Positions 7,184-17,052 are shown, counted from the stretch's first letter. The stretch: 64,000 bases of DNA from Oceanihabitans sp. 2_MG-2023 (GCF_030547245.1 NZ_JAUOQT010000003.1:372001-436000), one strand, 5' to 3'. Program-made: numbers and translations. The notes: a model not told the origin generated them from the sequence alone.

Positions 7184-9163
7184 TTAGTTATTTTCTAGTT
7201 TAGTTTTATTCTTTTTAGCAAAAGTTTTAGCAAATTTCACCATGCGCCAATTATGATGTTTCTCTGCTTCTTTATAATTGCTAATAATATCTTCATTCAT
7301 AACTTCTAAAGAATTTAAAAAGGTAAACGCTTGCATCCTAATTTCATAATTAAAAGCTGGAGATGTATATCTGATTAGCTCTTTTAAATGAATTTCCTTT
7401 TCATCAAATCCGTATTCGGGAGTTACCAAAGACAAAGCCAACCAAAGCAAGCGTACATTTTTATTAGGCAAACCAATAATTTCTTTGGTTTTATCTAAAT
7501 AAATATTTCTGTCTTCTGGAAAATTCACCCAAAGATTATATAAAGCTGCCTCTATAGTAACATAAGATTTATCTTCTAGAAGGGATTCGTATTCTTGTTT
7601 TAATTCGGAAGGAATTGTAGTCAAACTTTGGGCTATCGCTTGCCTTACTTTTATACTATTTTTAAATACTTCGGAAGTAATTTTATTAGGAACTTGAAAA
7701 ATAATTTTGCTTTTCGCTTCATCTGAAATACCCGAAGTTAAGTAATAATCACATTTCGCATTTGAAGCTTCACAATCTACCATTAAATATTCGGTAATAA
7801 AATCGGATTGCCTTTGTAATGAAGCTTCCACTTCTTCGTAATAAAACGTTTTATCTTTTAACCATTTAGCCACAAAAAGTTCTAAATCAAAATTACTCGA
7901 CTTTTCAACTTCTTTAATAAAATTAGAAGTCTCTACATTTTTATACGCATATTTTTCTAAATAAGTTCTAACTGCTTCTTTAAAAGCGATATCTCCAACC
8001 TTTTCTCGTAGCATGTGCAAAACCAGAGCACCTTTCTTATAAAAAGTAGTACTACTTGATTTTGGGTTAAGTAGCGCGGTGTTTCCTCCAGTTTGCTCTT
8101 GTGTTGCTAATTCCTGTGCATATTCGAATAATCTCCAATAATAATAGTCATCACCAAAGACTTGTTTTTCCACGAGTAACGCATAATACGTTGCAAAACC
8201 TTCTTGTAACCAATGGTGCGTTCCAGAGGTTTCGGTCACCAAATCACCAAACCATTGATGCGCCAATTCGTGTGCATTTACGTTTACATAATTTTTATCG
8301 ATAAAAGCTGTTTCGTCTATCATAAAAGCATCCGAAAAAATAGTACAGCTCGTGTTTTCCATACCTGCATACAAAAAATCATGAACAGGAACTTGTTTGT
8401 AATTTTGCCAAGGATATGCAACTCCAATTTCATCTTCTAGAAAATCGAACATCTCTTTTGTATATCTATACGTTGGTTCTACTTTTAAAGAATCTTCAGA
8501 ATAGTAGTACATTTCTAAAGGAATTCCGCTTTTGGAAATTTCTACATGTTTATCATATTTACCAACTACCAAAGCTGCTAAATAGCTTGCCATTGGTTTT
8601 TGCATGTCGTATTTCCAGAGCACATAATCGGAACTCGGGTTTTTAAGTATTAATTTCCCATTAGAAACCACTTCATAGTCTTTTGGAGCAGCAAATGTGA
8701 GATCAAACTCCATTTTATCATTCATATCATCTATACTTGGCAACCAATTGCTAGTATATTTTCCTTGTCCTTGTGTCCAAATTTGATTTCGTGCTTCATT
8801 ATCCCAGCCTACAAAATACATGGCTTTTTTAGGTGAAGCAAAAAACAAGAATTGTAATTTATTATCTTCCGAAGGCTTGAATTTATTATAAATAACAAGT
8901 TTCTTGCCTTCATTTTTATACTTTACTTTTTTTCCATTTAAAGCTACGTTTTTAAACTTCATATGAACAGCATCTAAATAAATTGAATCTGTTTTTTTTA
9001 GGATATCGAAAGTAATTTCATAAGAATCGTAAAGTGTGCTATCAATTTTTATCTGATTAAAAAAAACAACAGCATCTAGCGTTTTAAAATCCACCACTTC
9101 TGTTTGTTGTGCCTGAATAACAAAACAAAATAAAGTAGAAATAAAAAATAAGATATGTTTCAT
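7184..9163 (-). CDS. M1 family metallo-aminopeptidase, secreted
   Basis: A 659-residue protein counted from MKHILFFISTLFCFVIQAQ, a signal peptide; the open frame could start 12 codons earlier but would then lack a good signal. It has the M1 hallmarks: GMEN (substrate-binding exopeptidase motif, near residue 267), the zinc site HELAHQWFGD at about 298-307 and the third zinc ligand in LQEGFATYY (about 321). It removes N-terminal amino acids from peptides, probably in the periplasm. The C-terminal helical region is shorter than in the large M1 enzymes. It leads a probable two-gene unit with the patatin gene. Confidence 0.92.
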   Translation of the reverse strand: MKHILFFISTLFCFVIQAQQTEVVDFKTLDAVVFFNQIKIDSTLYDSYEITFDILKKTDSIYLDAVHMKFKNVALNGKKVKYKNEGKKLVIYNKFKPSEDNKLQFLFFASPKKAMYFVGWDNEARNQIWTQGQGKYTSNWLPSIDDMNDKMEFDLTFAAPKDYEVVSNGKLILKNPSSDYVLWKYDMQKPMASYLAALVVGKYDKHVEISKSGIPLEMYYYSEDSLKVEPTYRYTKEMFDFLEDEIGVAYPWQNYKQVPVHDFLYAGMENTSCTIFSDAFMIDETAFIDKNYVNVNAHELAHQWFGDLVTETSGTHHWLQEGFATYYALLVEKQVFGDDYYYWRLFEYAQELATQEQTGGNTALLNPKSSSTTFYKKGALVLHMLREKVGDIAFKEAVRTYLEKYAYKNVETSNFIKEVEKSSNFDLELFVAKWLKDKTFYYEEVEASLQRQSDFITEYLMVDCEASNAKCDYYLTSGISDEAKSKIIFQVPNKITSEVFKNSIKVRQAIAQSLTTIPSELKQEYESLLEDKSYVTIEAALYNLWVNFPEDRNIYLDKTKEIIGLPNKNVRLLWLALSLVTPEYGFDEKEIHLKELIRYTSPAFNYEIRMQAFTFLNSLEVMNEDIISNYKEAEKHHNWRMVKFAKTFAKKNKTKLENN

Positions 9164-9300
9164 AAAACTTTTATTAGCAACCATTAAGCCAAAATACACA
9201 TAAGTTTTGCAATTTTAAAATTACTAGAAAATTAAAATCGAATATACAACAAGGCTTTTGGAGATTCCTTTTTTCAAAGGAATTGTTTAAATTCGCTTTT

Positions 9301-11403
9301 ATGAGCATAAACTTGCAAACTCCTATTGATTACTTAAAAGGCGTTGGACCAAATCGCGCAGATTTGCTTCGCAAGGAATTGAGCATCCATACCTATCAAG
9401 ATCTTCTTAATCTATTTCCTAATCGATATATAGACAGAACGCAATATTACAAGATAAACCAACTACAGCGTAATAATGCAGATGTGCAAATAATTGGTAA
9501 AATTACTAAGTTCGAAGAAATTGCTCAAAAACGTGGCAAACGATTAGTAGCTACCTTTCAAGACGAAACAGGAACGATGCAATTGGTTTGGTTTAGAGGG
9601 CAAAAATGGATTAGAGAAAGCCTAAAACTAAACACAACTTATGTGATTTTTGGAAAAACCAACTGGTTTAATGGCAAATTCAACATGCCACATCCAGACA
9701 TAGAGCTACAAAAAGAGCATGAAAAAAACTTGCGCTCTGCCATGCAAGCCATATATCCTTCAACCGAAAAACTGTCGAACAAAGGAATTACAAATCGCGT
9801 GATGACCAAAATCATGCAACAATTATTTTTAGAAAGTAAAGGAAGATTTGTTGAAACATTACCAGAAAAATTACGCGCTGAATTAAAATTAATTTCAAAA
9901 CCTGAAGCTATTTTTAATGTGCATTTCCCAAAGACACCAGAGCTACTTTCTAAGGCACAATTTAGACTAAAATTTGAAGAATTATTTTACATACAATTAC
10001 AGTTAATTTTAAAAAATTTAATTCATAAATCGAAGATAAAAGGTTTTCCTTTTGAAACCGTTGGGAATTATTTTAATTCCTTTTTTAAAGACCATTTACC
10101 TTTTGAATTAACCAATGCACAAAAGCGTGTTTTAAAAGAAATACGTCATGATTTAGGAAGCAATGCACAAATGAATCGTCTTTTACAAGGAGATGTTGGC
10201 TCCGGAAAGACAATAGTAGCACTAATGTCAATGTTAATAGCACTTGACAATGGTTTTCAAGCATGCTTAATGGCTCCGACTGCAATTTTGTCAGTACAGC
10301 ACTACAACGGATTAGTAGAGATGTGTAATGATTTGAATATCAGCGTAAAACTATTAACAGGCTCAAGCAATACTTCAGAAAGAAAAATTATTCATGAAGA
10401 ACTAGAAAATGGCCAATTACAGATTCTAATTGGTACACATGCACTACTTGAAGATAAGGTGAAATTTAAAAATTTAGGGCTAGCAATCATAGATGAACAA
10501 CACCGATTTGGAGTAGCACAAAGAAGTAAGTTATGGAAAAAAAACACCTCTCCTCCACACATTTTAGTCATGACTGCAACACCTATTCCACGCACCTTAG
10601 CAATGTCTGTTTATGGCGACTTAGACATCTCCATAATTGATGAATTACCCGCAGGAAGAAAAGCTATAAAAACAGTCCATAGATATGACGCAAATAGACT
10701 AAAAGTATTTCGTTTTATTCGTGATGAAATTGCAAAAGGAAGACAAGTCTATATTGTATATCCATTAATTCAAGAAAGTGAAAAAATGGACTATAAAGAT
10801 TTAATGGATGGCTATGCAAGTATTGAGAGAGACTTTCCAAAACCAGAATATCAAATCTCTATTGTACATGGTAAAATGAAACCTGCAGATAAAGACTACG
10901 AAATGCAACGTTTTATTAAAGGAGAAACGCAAATCATGGTTGCCACAACTGTAATTGAGGTTGGCGTTAATGTACCTAATGCGTCTGTAATGATTATTGA
11001 AAGCGCAGAACGCTTTGGTTTGGCTCAATTACACCAATTACGTGGCCGTGTTGGACGTGGATCCGAACAGAGTTATTGTATACTCATGACTAGCCATAAA
11101 CTTTCTGAAAACAGCAAAACAAGAATACAAACCATGACCAGAACTAGTGATGGTTTCGAAATTGCTGAAGTAGATTTACGTTTACGTGGCCCTGGAGATA
11201 TCATGGGAACCCAACAAAGTGGTATTTTAAACCTTAAGATTGCAGATATTATCAAAGATAATGACATTTTACAACTAGCGCGCTTTCATGCTAAACAAGT
11301 GCTAAGTAAAGATCCTTCATTAGGAGCTGTTGAAAACAAAAACATATTAAACACTTATAGAGAAATGAGTAAGTATAGAAATATATGGAATTATATATCT
11401 TAA
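9301..11403 (+). CDS. recG: ATP-dependent DNA helicase RecG
   Basis: A 700-residue protein counted from MSINLQTPIDYL; an in-frame ATG six codons upstream is less likely. The N-terminal wedge/OB domain includes KGVGPNRADLLRKEL and a nucleic-acid-binding beta barrel (about 60-150). The helicase core has Walker A GDVGSGKT near residue 298, the DEQH box near 398, MTATPIPRTLAMS, and the C-terminal motor with GRVGRGSEQSYC. The TRG-like end is present (DGFEIAEVDLRLRGPGDIMG). RecG reverses stalled forks and branch-migrates Holliday junctions. Length and motifs fit a complete enzyme. A 20-bp inverted repeat (9264-9283) lies directly upstream. Confidence 0.97.
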   Translation: MSINLQTPIDYLKGVGPNRADLLRKELSIHTYQDLLNLFPNRYIDRTQYYKINQLQRNNADVQIIGKITKFEEIAQKRGKRLVATFQDETGTMQLVWFRGQKWIRESLKLNTTYVIFGKTNWFNGKFNMPHPDIELQKEHEKNLRSAMQAIYPSTEKLSNKGITNRVMTKIMQQLFLESKGRFVETLPEKLRAELKLISKPEAIFNVHFPKTPELLSKAQFRLKFEELFYIQLQLILKNLIHKSKIKGFPFETVGNYFNSFFKDHLPFELTNAQKRVLKEIRHDLGSNAQMNRLLQGDVGSGKTIVALMSMLIALDNGFQACLMAPTAILSVQHYNGLVEMCNDLNISVKLLTGSSNTSERKIIHEELENGQLQILIGTHALLEDKVKFKNLGLAIIDEQHRFGVAQRSKLWKKNTSPPHILVMTATPIPRTLAMSVYGDLDISIIDELPAGRKAIKTVHRYDANRLKVFRFIRDEIAKGRQVYIVYPLIQESEKMDYKDLMDGYASIERDFPKPEYQISIVHGKMKPADKDYEMQRFIKGETQIMVATTVIEVGVNVPNASVMIIESAERFGLAQLHQLRGRVGRGSEQSYCILMTSHKLSENSKTRIQTMTRTSDGFEIAEVDLRLRGPGDIMGTQQSGILNLKIADIIKDNDILQLARFHAKQVLSKDPSLGAVENKNILNTYREMSKYRNIWNYIS

Positions 11404-11468
11404 ATTACATACAACCAAATCTATTTTAACCCATTAACATTAATAAATAAAACCCAAAACATAGTAAC

Positions 11469-11496
11469 ATTAATACTGCTAGTATTAATTATTTTT
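11469..11496. terminator. AT-rich hairpin between convergent recG and TlpA-like genes
   Basis: The arms ATTAATACT and AGTATTAAT (9 bp, 3-nt loop, 11469-11489) are followed by TATTTTT on the + strand. It sits 65 nt after the recG stop in a convergent gap, which fits a weak rho-independent terminator for recG. Confidence 0.5.
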
Positions 11497-11535
11497 CAAT
11501 CTAATTTCAAAACTAAAATACATAGCTAGCTTTTT

Positions 11536-12756
11536 TTATTCTAGCAACAACATGTTTACAAAACCTTCAAATTCCTTTTTAAAAGCTGTAAATTTCTCAC
11601 CAGTAGCAGGACCATTAAATCCGGTATGAATTTTTCTAACTTTTCCTTTTTTATCTATAAAAATGGTGGTTGGATAACTTAGAACATGATTCAACATTGG
11701 TAGTTTTTCTTGCGCTTTAGCTTTACTAGAAGTTCCGGTTTGCGCTAATAAAATAGGATATTCTATAGCTATTCGCTCTTGTAATCTTTGTATATTTTTA
11801 AACCCAGCCGCTTCCGTTTTCACATATTCGAAGGCTAAAGCAACAATTTCTAATCCTTTATCTTTATTATTTTTGTAATACGTTGAAAAATATTTGCTTT
11901 CGTCTAAACAATTAGGACACCAAGTCCCCATGATTTGCACTAATACCACTTTATTTTTAAAGCGTTCATTTTCTAAAGAAATCATATTCCCTTTCGCGTC
12001 TGGAAAAGAAAAGGCAATTTTATTATAACCTTCCTTTAGAAAAGTTAAACCGTTAGCGTCTGGTAATTCATAAGTTTCATTTTTTATTGCTTCAAATGGT
12101 TCTTCCCAATGTTTTCCAGAATAAAAAGTTCCAATCATAGTAGAATCTGTAACTTTAGCAGTAAACAAAAAAGCATGTGCTCCATCAAAAGTAGATAGTT
12201 TCATCATATTTCCATCTACAACACCCTCTAAATATCTATAATCTCCAGTTGTAGTTAAAAAAGTACCTGTAACTTTATTTCCTTTTTGTGAGAATACCCC
12301 TTTTGCTATGTATTTTTCAGCTTCATCCTCTGGACTAAAAATAGCTTCCCAATTTCCTGTTACCATACTTGCTGGTTCATTTAATACATTAAATCTAGTT
12401 TCTTGCTTTTCTGCTGTAAAAGGCACCACTCTATTTAAGTTTGGCTTAATAAAACTTCCTGTTAGTTTATCGCCCTGGAGTTTTGCTGCCAAATAGCCTT
12501 CAAAAACTGGTGCTTTAATAAAAACAGAATCCTGCTTATAGGTGATTTCATCTACTTCAATAATTTCTTCAGCATTAAATATCTGTAAATGAGAAGCATC
12601 AATTACTTTAAAATTAAAGGGTAAATGCACCGAATCCTTTATTTGTAATTCTGCTCGATACACGCCTTGTTTCAGGTGGTTTTCAATAGTTTCTTTCGAT
12701 TTGTTATTGCAAGAGAAAAAAGATATAAGTAAGACTAATAATACTAAATTACGCAT
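11536..12756 (-). CDS. TlpA-like thioredoxin-fold lipoprotein
   Basis: A 406-residue protein counted from MRNLVLLVLLISFFSC, a lipoprotein signal with lipobox Cys16; the open frame extends 20 codons further but only into an unlikely leader. The N-terminal half is a beta-rich domain of the DUF4369 type often paired with thioredoxin domains. The C-terminal thioredoxin fold carries GTWCPNCLDE, a CPNC redox site, and the cis-proline strand (SYPTTIFIDKKGK). It is expected to reduce or isomerise disulfides, or deliver reductant, on the periplasmic face of a membrane. A terminator just upstream (12793-12818) suggests its own promoter. Confidence 0.88.
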   Translation of the reverse strand: MRNLVLLVLLISFFSCNNKSKETIENHLKQGVYRAELQIKDSVHLPFNFKVIDASHLQIFNAEEIIEVDEITYKQDSVFIKAPVFEGYLAAKLQGDKLTGSFIKPNLNRVVPFTAEKQETRFNVLNEPASMVTGNWEAIFSPEDEAEKYIAKGVFSQKGNKVTGTFLTTTGDYRYLEGVVDGNMMKLSTFDGAHAFLFTAKVTDSTMIGTFYSGKHWEEPFEAIKNETYELPDANGLTFLKEGYNKIAFSFPDAKGNMISLENERFKNKVVLVQIMGTWCPNCLDESKYFSTYYKNNKDKGLEIVALAFEYVKTEAAGFKNIQRLQERIAIEYPILLAQTGTSSKAKAQEKLPMLNHVLSYPTTIFIDKKGKVRKIHTGFNGPATGEKFTAFKKEFEGFVNMLLLE

Positions 12757-12792
12757 GTTTGTTATTGCTTTTTTAACAAAAATAAGATAAAT

Positions 12793-12818
12793 AAAAAAGG
12801 TGCTGATAAACAACACCT
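12793..12818 (-). terminator. Rho-independent terminator of the small envelope-protein pair
   Basis: On the minus strand the stem AGGTGTTG / CAGCACCT (one G-U pair, 5-nt loop) is followed directly by TTTTTT. It lies 24 nt after the stop of the gene at 12843-13340. Confidence 0.8.
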
Positions 12819-12842
12819 AATATTATGAATTAATAACTTAAA

Positions 12843-13340
12843 CTACTTCTGATACGTTTTTTTAATCTCCGCTATTTTAAGTTCGTGACTTATTAGTTTT
12901 TCTTCCATTTCGGCGAGATTATTTTTTTTAGCTTTTGCTTCGATTTCTGTCATTTCTCCATTAGCTTCTGCTTTTTTAATTCTTTCTCTAAGTATTTTAA
13001 TGCGTTGTTTTGACTTTTCAACAAATAACACTCTAGATTCTAAGTCCATTTTCTTGTTATCTGCATCTATAACAAGGTTAGAATCATCTTGAATATTATT
13101 CTCTTTTTTAAGAATCTTAATTTTTTCAATAATTTGCTCTTGTTGTTCGGGGTTTGCTACTTCGTATTTATCCTCTAATAAAGCTATTTGTTGTTTTGCA
13201 AAAACAGAAGATTCACTAGCGCGTTTTTCTTTATAAGCTATTTCTTTTTCACTTAACACCTTTTTATCTTGGGCAAAACTTGCAGAAACACTTAACATAA
13301 ACACAAAGCCAAATACTAAAATTGTTTTAAAGTTTTTCAT
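12843..13340 (-). CDS. Secreted coiled-coil protein of unknown function
   Basis: A 165-residue protein with a signal peptide (about 1-23, ending SASFA/Q). The mature part is almost entirely charged heptad-like helix rich in Lys and Glu (for example KILRERIKKAEANGEM and AEMEEKLISHELKIAEIKKTY), so it is probably a periplasmic coiled coil. It overlaps the upstream 69-codon lipoprotein gene by 14 nt, so the two are translated together from one message. No domain was recognised and no function can be given. Confidence 0.8.
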   Translation of the reverse strand: MKNFKTILVFGFVFMLSVSASFAQDKKVLSEKEIAYKEKRASESSVFAKQQIALLEDKYEVANPEQQEQIIEKIKILKKENNIQDDSNLVIDADNKKMDLESRVLFVEKSKQRIKILRERIKKAEANGEMTEIEAKAKKNNLAEMEEKLISHELKIAEIKKTYQK

Positions 13341-13536
13341 TTTTATTTTTTTCTAATTGGTTTAAATCCTTTTCTACTTTTTTTATTTCAAGCTCAAGCG
13401 CATCTGCTTCTTTATCTAGGCTATTCAGTACTTCATTAGTGATATCCTCTTCTACAACATCATCCTTTTTCGTTTCTCTACATGAAGTAAAAACTACCAT
13501 TATTATAATTAAGAACAACTTGAAAAATCTCTTCAT
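13327..13536 (-). CDS. Small lipoprotein
   Basis: A 69-residue protein with a lipoprotein signal (IIMVVFTSC, lipidated Cys19), then an acidic linker and a short helix (LDKEADALELEIKKVEKDL) that could pair with a coiled coil. It is the first gene of a two-gene unit with the secreted coiled-coil protein and overlaps it by 14 nt. The arrangement suggests a membrane anchor and a partner helix protein, but that is inference. Confidence 0.75.
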   Translation of the reverse strand: MKRFFKLFLIIIMVVFTSCRETKKDDVVEEDITNEVLNSLDKEADALELEIKKVEKDLNQLEKNKNEKL

Positions 13537-13588
13537 TTACAAACACTAGATAAATTGAAAATCTAATTTACAAAATTTATAACAATGC

Positions 13589-13618
13589 TTGAATGCTAAC
13601 TGCATTATTTTATCTTTG
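13589..13618 (+). promoter_or_regulatory. Promoter of pheT
   Basis: TTG at 13589-13591, a 19-nt spacer and TATCTTTG at 13611-13618 are an exact match to the Bacteroidota housekeeping promoter. Transcription should start near 13624, leaving a 5' leader of about 17 nt. Confidence 0.85.
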
Positions 13619-13640
13619 CAGTTCAATTTAAAGAAGCCAA

Positions 13641-16067
13641 ATGAAAATATCATACAACTGGATAAAGCAGTTTATAAAAACCGACTGGACAGCAGCACAA
13701 ACCGAAGAACTACTTACAGATTTAGGTTTAGAAGTAGAAGGTATTGCTGCTTACGAATCTGTTAAAGGAGGATTAAAAGGTGTTGTTGTAGGAGAAGTAC
13801 TAACTTGTGTACAACACCCAAATGCAGACAGATTAAAGGTTACTACTGTTAATATTGGCACAAAGACCCCTGTACAAATTGTTTGTGGCGCACCTAATGT
13901 TGCAGCTGGACAAAAAGTTCCTGTTGCTACTATTGGCACTACTTTATATTCGGAAGAAGGAGAAGCATGGACTATTAAAAAAGGAAAAATTCGAGGAGAA
14001 GAAAGCCACGGAATGATTTGTGCGGAAGATGAACTTGGTTTAGGGAAATCGCACGATGGCATCATGGTTTTAGCAGAAGATACTGTTGTTGGCACAGCTG
14101 CTTCCGAATTATTTAATATTGAAAACGATCAGGTTTTTGAAATTGGCTTAACTCCAAACAGAGCAGATGCAATGAGCCATTACGGAACTGCAAGAGATCT
14201 TAAAGCTGGTTTTTTACAAAAAGACATAAATGTAGAGTTAATTACACCTTCTGTAAGTGCTTTTCATGTGGATAACAGAACACTTAAAATAGATGTAGAC
14301 GTACAAAATAAAGAATTAGCACCAAGATATTGTGGTGTTACTATTTCTGGCTTAAAAGTTGCCGAATCTCCCGATTGGTTAAAACATAGGTTAAAATCTA
14401 TTGGTTTAACTCCTAAAAATAATGTGGTAGATGTTACCAATTATGTATTACACGAACTAGGGCAACCACTTCACGCTTTTGATGCTGCAAAAATTATTGG
14501 AAATAAAATTGAAGTAAAAACGGTTGCTGCTGGCACTAAATTTACAACACTAGACGAAGTAGAAAGAGAATTACATGCAGATGATTTAATGATTTGTGAT
14601 GCCGAAAAACCCATGTGTATCGCTGGTGTTTTTGGCGGAATCTCTTCTGGAGTTACAGAACACACTACAAGTATCTTTTTAGAAAGCGCTTATTTTAATC
14701 CTGTAAGCATTCGTAAAACAGCTAAACGCCACGCTTTAAACACCGATGCTTCCTTTAGATTTGAAAGAGGTATTGATCCAAATATTACAGAATACGCATT
14801 AAAACGTGCAGCTTTATTGATTTTAGAGCTTGCAGGAGGTGAAATTACTAGTGATGTAATTGATGCATATCCTAATAAAATTAAAGATTTTGAAGTTCGA
14901 TTAAGTTTTGAAAATGCAGAAAAATTAATTGGACAAGAAATACCTAAAGAAACAATAAAACGTATATTAAGCTCTTTAGAAATTAAAATAAATAATGTTA
15001 CAGAAACAGGTTTAGGTTTAACGGTTCCTGCATACAGAAATGATGTACAACGTGAAGCAGATATTATTGAAGAAATTTTACGCGTTTATGGTTATAACAA
15101 CATAGAATTTACGAATAAATTAAATGCTTCTATTTCTAACTCTTCAAGGTTTGAAGATCATAAACTACAAAATGTTGTTGGTAATCAATTAGCTTCATTA
15201 GGTTTTTATGAAATGCTAGCAAATTCGTTAACTACTCCTGAGTATATTAAATTAGATGACCAACTAAAAGAAGAACACAACATAGTAATGTTAAACCCAT
15301 TAAGTAATGACTTGTCTGTAATGCGACAATCTCTTTTATTTTCTGGATTAGAAGCACTTTCTTACAATATAAATAGAAAACGTAGTACCATTAAGTTTTT
15401 TGAATTTGGAAAAACATACCATAACTATAATGAAACTAGAGAAGAGCACAAACATCTTACACTTTTAGTTACCGGAAATAGAACTGCTGAAGCTTGGAAT
15501 GGCTTAAACAAACCTAATGACTTCTTTTATTTTAAAGGAACTATTACGAGCATACTAGAACGTTTAGGTATTTCCAGATTTAAGGAAACACCAACCAAAG
15601 ATGCTATTTTTAGCGAAGGATTAACTTTAGGTCTAGGAAAAAACAAGTTAGTAAGTTTTGGGTTGGTTAAAAAGAATGTTTTAAAGCATTTTGGGATTAA
15701 TCAAGAAGTTTTATTTGCTGATTTTAACTGGGACAATATCCTAGAGGTTGCAAAACACAACAAAATTAAATTTAAAGAAATCCCTAAATACCCAGAAGTA
15801 CGCAGAGATTTTGCTTTATTATTAGATGATGCTGTTTCTTTTGAATCTATACATACCATTGCAAAACAAACCGAAAAGCAACTTTTAAAAGAAGTGAATC
15901 TATTTGATGTTTATGAAGGTAAGAATTTACCAAAAGGCAAGAAAAGTTATGCTGTTAGTTTTACCATACAAGACGAAAACAAAACACTTACAGACAAACA
16001 GATTGATAAAATAATGAATAAGCTACAAGCTAATTTTGAAAAACAGCTTGGTGCAGAATTAAGATAA
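13641..16067 (+). CDS. pheT: Phenylalanine--tRNA ligase beta subunit
   Basis: An 808-residue protein, the usual length for bacterial PheT. It contains an N-terminal EMAP-like tRNA-binding domain (about 40-150, with NADRLKV and QIVCGAPNV), the B3/B4 editing region (about 210-375), the B5 domain (about 400-480), the catalytic-like core (about 480-700) and a C-terminal ferredoxin-fold anticodon-binding domain (KYPEVRRDFALLLD onwards, about 715-808). It forms the alpha2-beta2 enzyme that charges tRNA-Phe; pheS is not in this window. A strong promoter precedes it and a small membrane-protein gene follows after 13 nt. Confidence 0.97.
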   Translation: MKISYNWIKQFIKTDWTAAQTEELLTDLGLEVEGIAAYESVKGGLKGVVVGEVLTCVQHPNADRLKVTTVNIGTKTPVQIVCGAPNVAAGQKVPVATIGTTLYSEEGEAWTIKKGKIRGEESHGMICAEDELGLGKSHDGIMVLAEDTVVGTAASELFNIENDQVFEIGLTPNRADAMSHYGTARDLKAGFLQKDINVELITPSVSAFHVDNRTLKIDVDVQNKELAPRYCGVTISGLKVAESPDWLKHRLKSIGLTPKNNVVDVTNYVLHELGQPLHAFDAAKIIGNKIEVKTVAAGTKFTTLDEVERELHADDLMICDAEKPMCIAGVFGGISSGVTEHTTSIFLESAYFNPVSIRKTAKRHALNTDASFRFERGIDPNITEYALKRAALLILELAGGEITSDVIDAYPNKIKDFEVRLSFENAEKLIGQEIPKETIKRILSSLEIKINNVTETGLGLTVPAYRNDVQREADIIEEILRVYGYNNIEFTNKLNASISNSSRFEDHKLQNVVGNQLASLGFYEMLANSLTTPEYIKLDDQLKEEHNIVMLNPLSNDLSVMRQSLLFSGLEALSYNINRKRSTIKFFEFGKTYHNYNETREEHKHLTLLVTGNRTAEAWNGLNKPNDFFYFKGTITSILERLGISRFKETPTKDAIFSEGLTLGLGKNKLVSFGLVKKNVLKHFGINQEVLFADFNWDNILEVAKHNKIKFKEIPKYPEVRRDFALLLDDAVSFESIHTIAKQTEKQLLKEVNLFDVYEGKNLPKGKKSYAVSFTIQDENKTLTDKQIDKIMNKLQANFEKQLGAELR

Positions 16068-16080
16068 AAATCATAAAAAA

Positions 16081-16272
16081 ATGGAAAATAAAACACCACA
16101 AAAAAGCATCTTTAGCTTAATATCTGGACTAATATTTTTTGGTCTTGGTAGCTTCATTACATATAAATACTTTTTTACAGAGGAAGTAATTACAACCTTA
16201 AGACTAGTACTTTCCTTTGTTATGATTGGCTTTGGAGTATACAGGTTATACAATTATTTTACTACTAAATAA
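16081..16272 (+). CDS. Small two-helix membrane protein
   Basis: A 63-residue protein with two predicted transmembrane segments (about 12-31, SLISGLIFFGLGSFITYKYF, and 37-57, TLRLVLSFVMIGFGVYRLY), a short loop and a charged N-terminus. It starts 13 nt after pheT and is followed by a strong terminator, so it probably shares the pheT transcript. Proteins of this size after pheT are common in flavobacteria, but no function is known to me. Confidence 0.75.
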   Translation: MENKTPQKSIFSLISGLIFFGLGSFITYKYFFTEEVITTLRLVLSFVMIGFGVYRLYNYFTTK

Positions 16273-16308
16273 TAGAACTATTAATAATTGTAATGAATGT
16301 TTTAATAA

Positions 16309-16347
16309 CAAAAAAGCCTTTTCGTACACGAAAAGGCTTTTGTTTTT
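16309..16347. terminator. Bidirectional rho-independent terminator
   Basis: The stem AAAAGCCTTTTCG / CGAAAAGGCTTTT has an A-run on the left and a T-run on the right, so it can end transcripts from the pheT unit (+) and from the cold-shock gene (-). Confidence 0.9.
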
Positions 16348-16363
16348 AAAAGAATTGTAATGG

Positions 16364-16558
16364 TTAGTCTATTACTTTAACGTTTATTGCGTTTAACCCT
16401 TTTTTACCTTCTGTAAGCTCAAATTCTACAACATCACCTTCTCTAATCTCATCGATTAAACCAGAAATGTGTACAAAATGTTCTTTGTTTGTGTCGTCTT
16501 CAACAATAAATCCAAATCCTTTTGAATCATTGAAAAATTTTACTGTACCTCTACCCAT
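16364..16558 (-). CDS. Cold-shock protein, CspA family
   Basis: A 64-residue single cold-shock domain with both RNA-binding motifs: RNP1-like KGFGFI (residues 13-18) and RNP2-like HFVHIS (27-32). It binds single-stranded RNA or DNA and melts secondary structure. A -7 box (TATATTTG as read on the minus strand, 16589-16596) lies about 30 nt before the start codon without a good TTG partner. The leader is very AT-rich. It ends at the bidirectional terminator shared with the pheT unit. Confidence 0.95.
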   Translation of the reverse strand: MGRGTVKFFNDSKGFGFIVEDDTNKEHFVHISGLIDEIREGDVVEFELTEGKKGLNAINVKVID

Positions 16559-16766
16559 TGTAATATATTATTGATTAATTTATAATGACAAATATAGTTT
16601 TTAATATGTTATATATCTATTTCCTAGCAATTTTAGTGTCATTTTTTTCGTTAAACAGAATATAACAGGAGGTATTATTAGGATAAAACATTGTGGACTC
16701 CCAAAAATTTACTTCTAAATATGCTATTTTTTTTGTAACTTTAAAGGAATGCTAAATCGAATAACT

Positions 16767-17003
16767 ATGGAAGAATCTAATTATGTCAAGCTTTATACAG
16801 GTAATTTTATTATTACACAATTAATAGTAGATAAACTTAACACTGCTGGTATTAATGCGATAGTAAAGGACGAATCGGAATCTGGTAGATTAGGTGGTTT
16901 TGGTACATTTAATCAAGGTACACAAGAATTATATGTAAATAAAGACGAATTAGCTACTGCTTTACCAATAGTAGAAAGTATTTCTGCAGAGCTTCAAACT
17001 TAA
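16767..17003 (+). CDS. DUF2007 domain protein (putative signal-transducing protein)
   Basis: A 78-residue protein counted from MEESNYVKLY; an ATG six codons upstream is possible. It matches the DUF2007 pattern: a beta strand, a helix (IITQLIVDKLNTAGI), IVKDES, and a final strand-helix (ELYVNKDELATALPIVESI). The fold resembles a small ferredoxin-like PII-type domain, but no biochemical role is established for this family. It is a single gene with a terminator 50 nt downstream. Confidence 0.85.
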   Translation: MEESNYVKLYTGNFIITQLIVDKLNTAGINAIVKDESESGRLGGFGTFNQGTQELYVNKDELATALPIVESISAELQT

Positions 17004-17052
17004 TTTATATAACTGAATACATTTGCAGATGTCTGCGGTTCGTTTTTCAAGC

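Noticed and set aside
9264-9283. Inverted repeat ATTCCTTT/AAAGGAAT before recG taken as a terminator
   Set aside because: It has no T-run on either strand and lies 18 nt before the recG start. It may be an operator, but there is nothing further to support it.
13751-14095. 114-codon minus-strand frame opposite pheT
   Set aside because: It lies wholly within the conserved tRNA-binding domain of pheT and has no ribosome-binding or promoter context.
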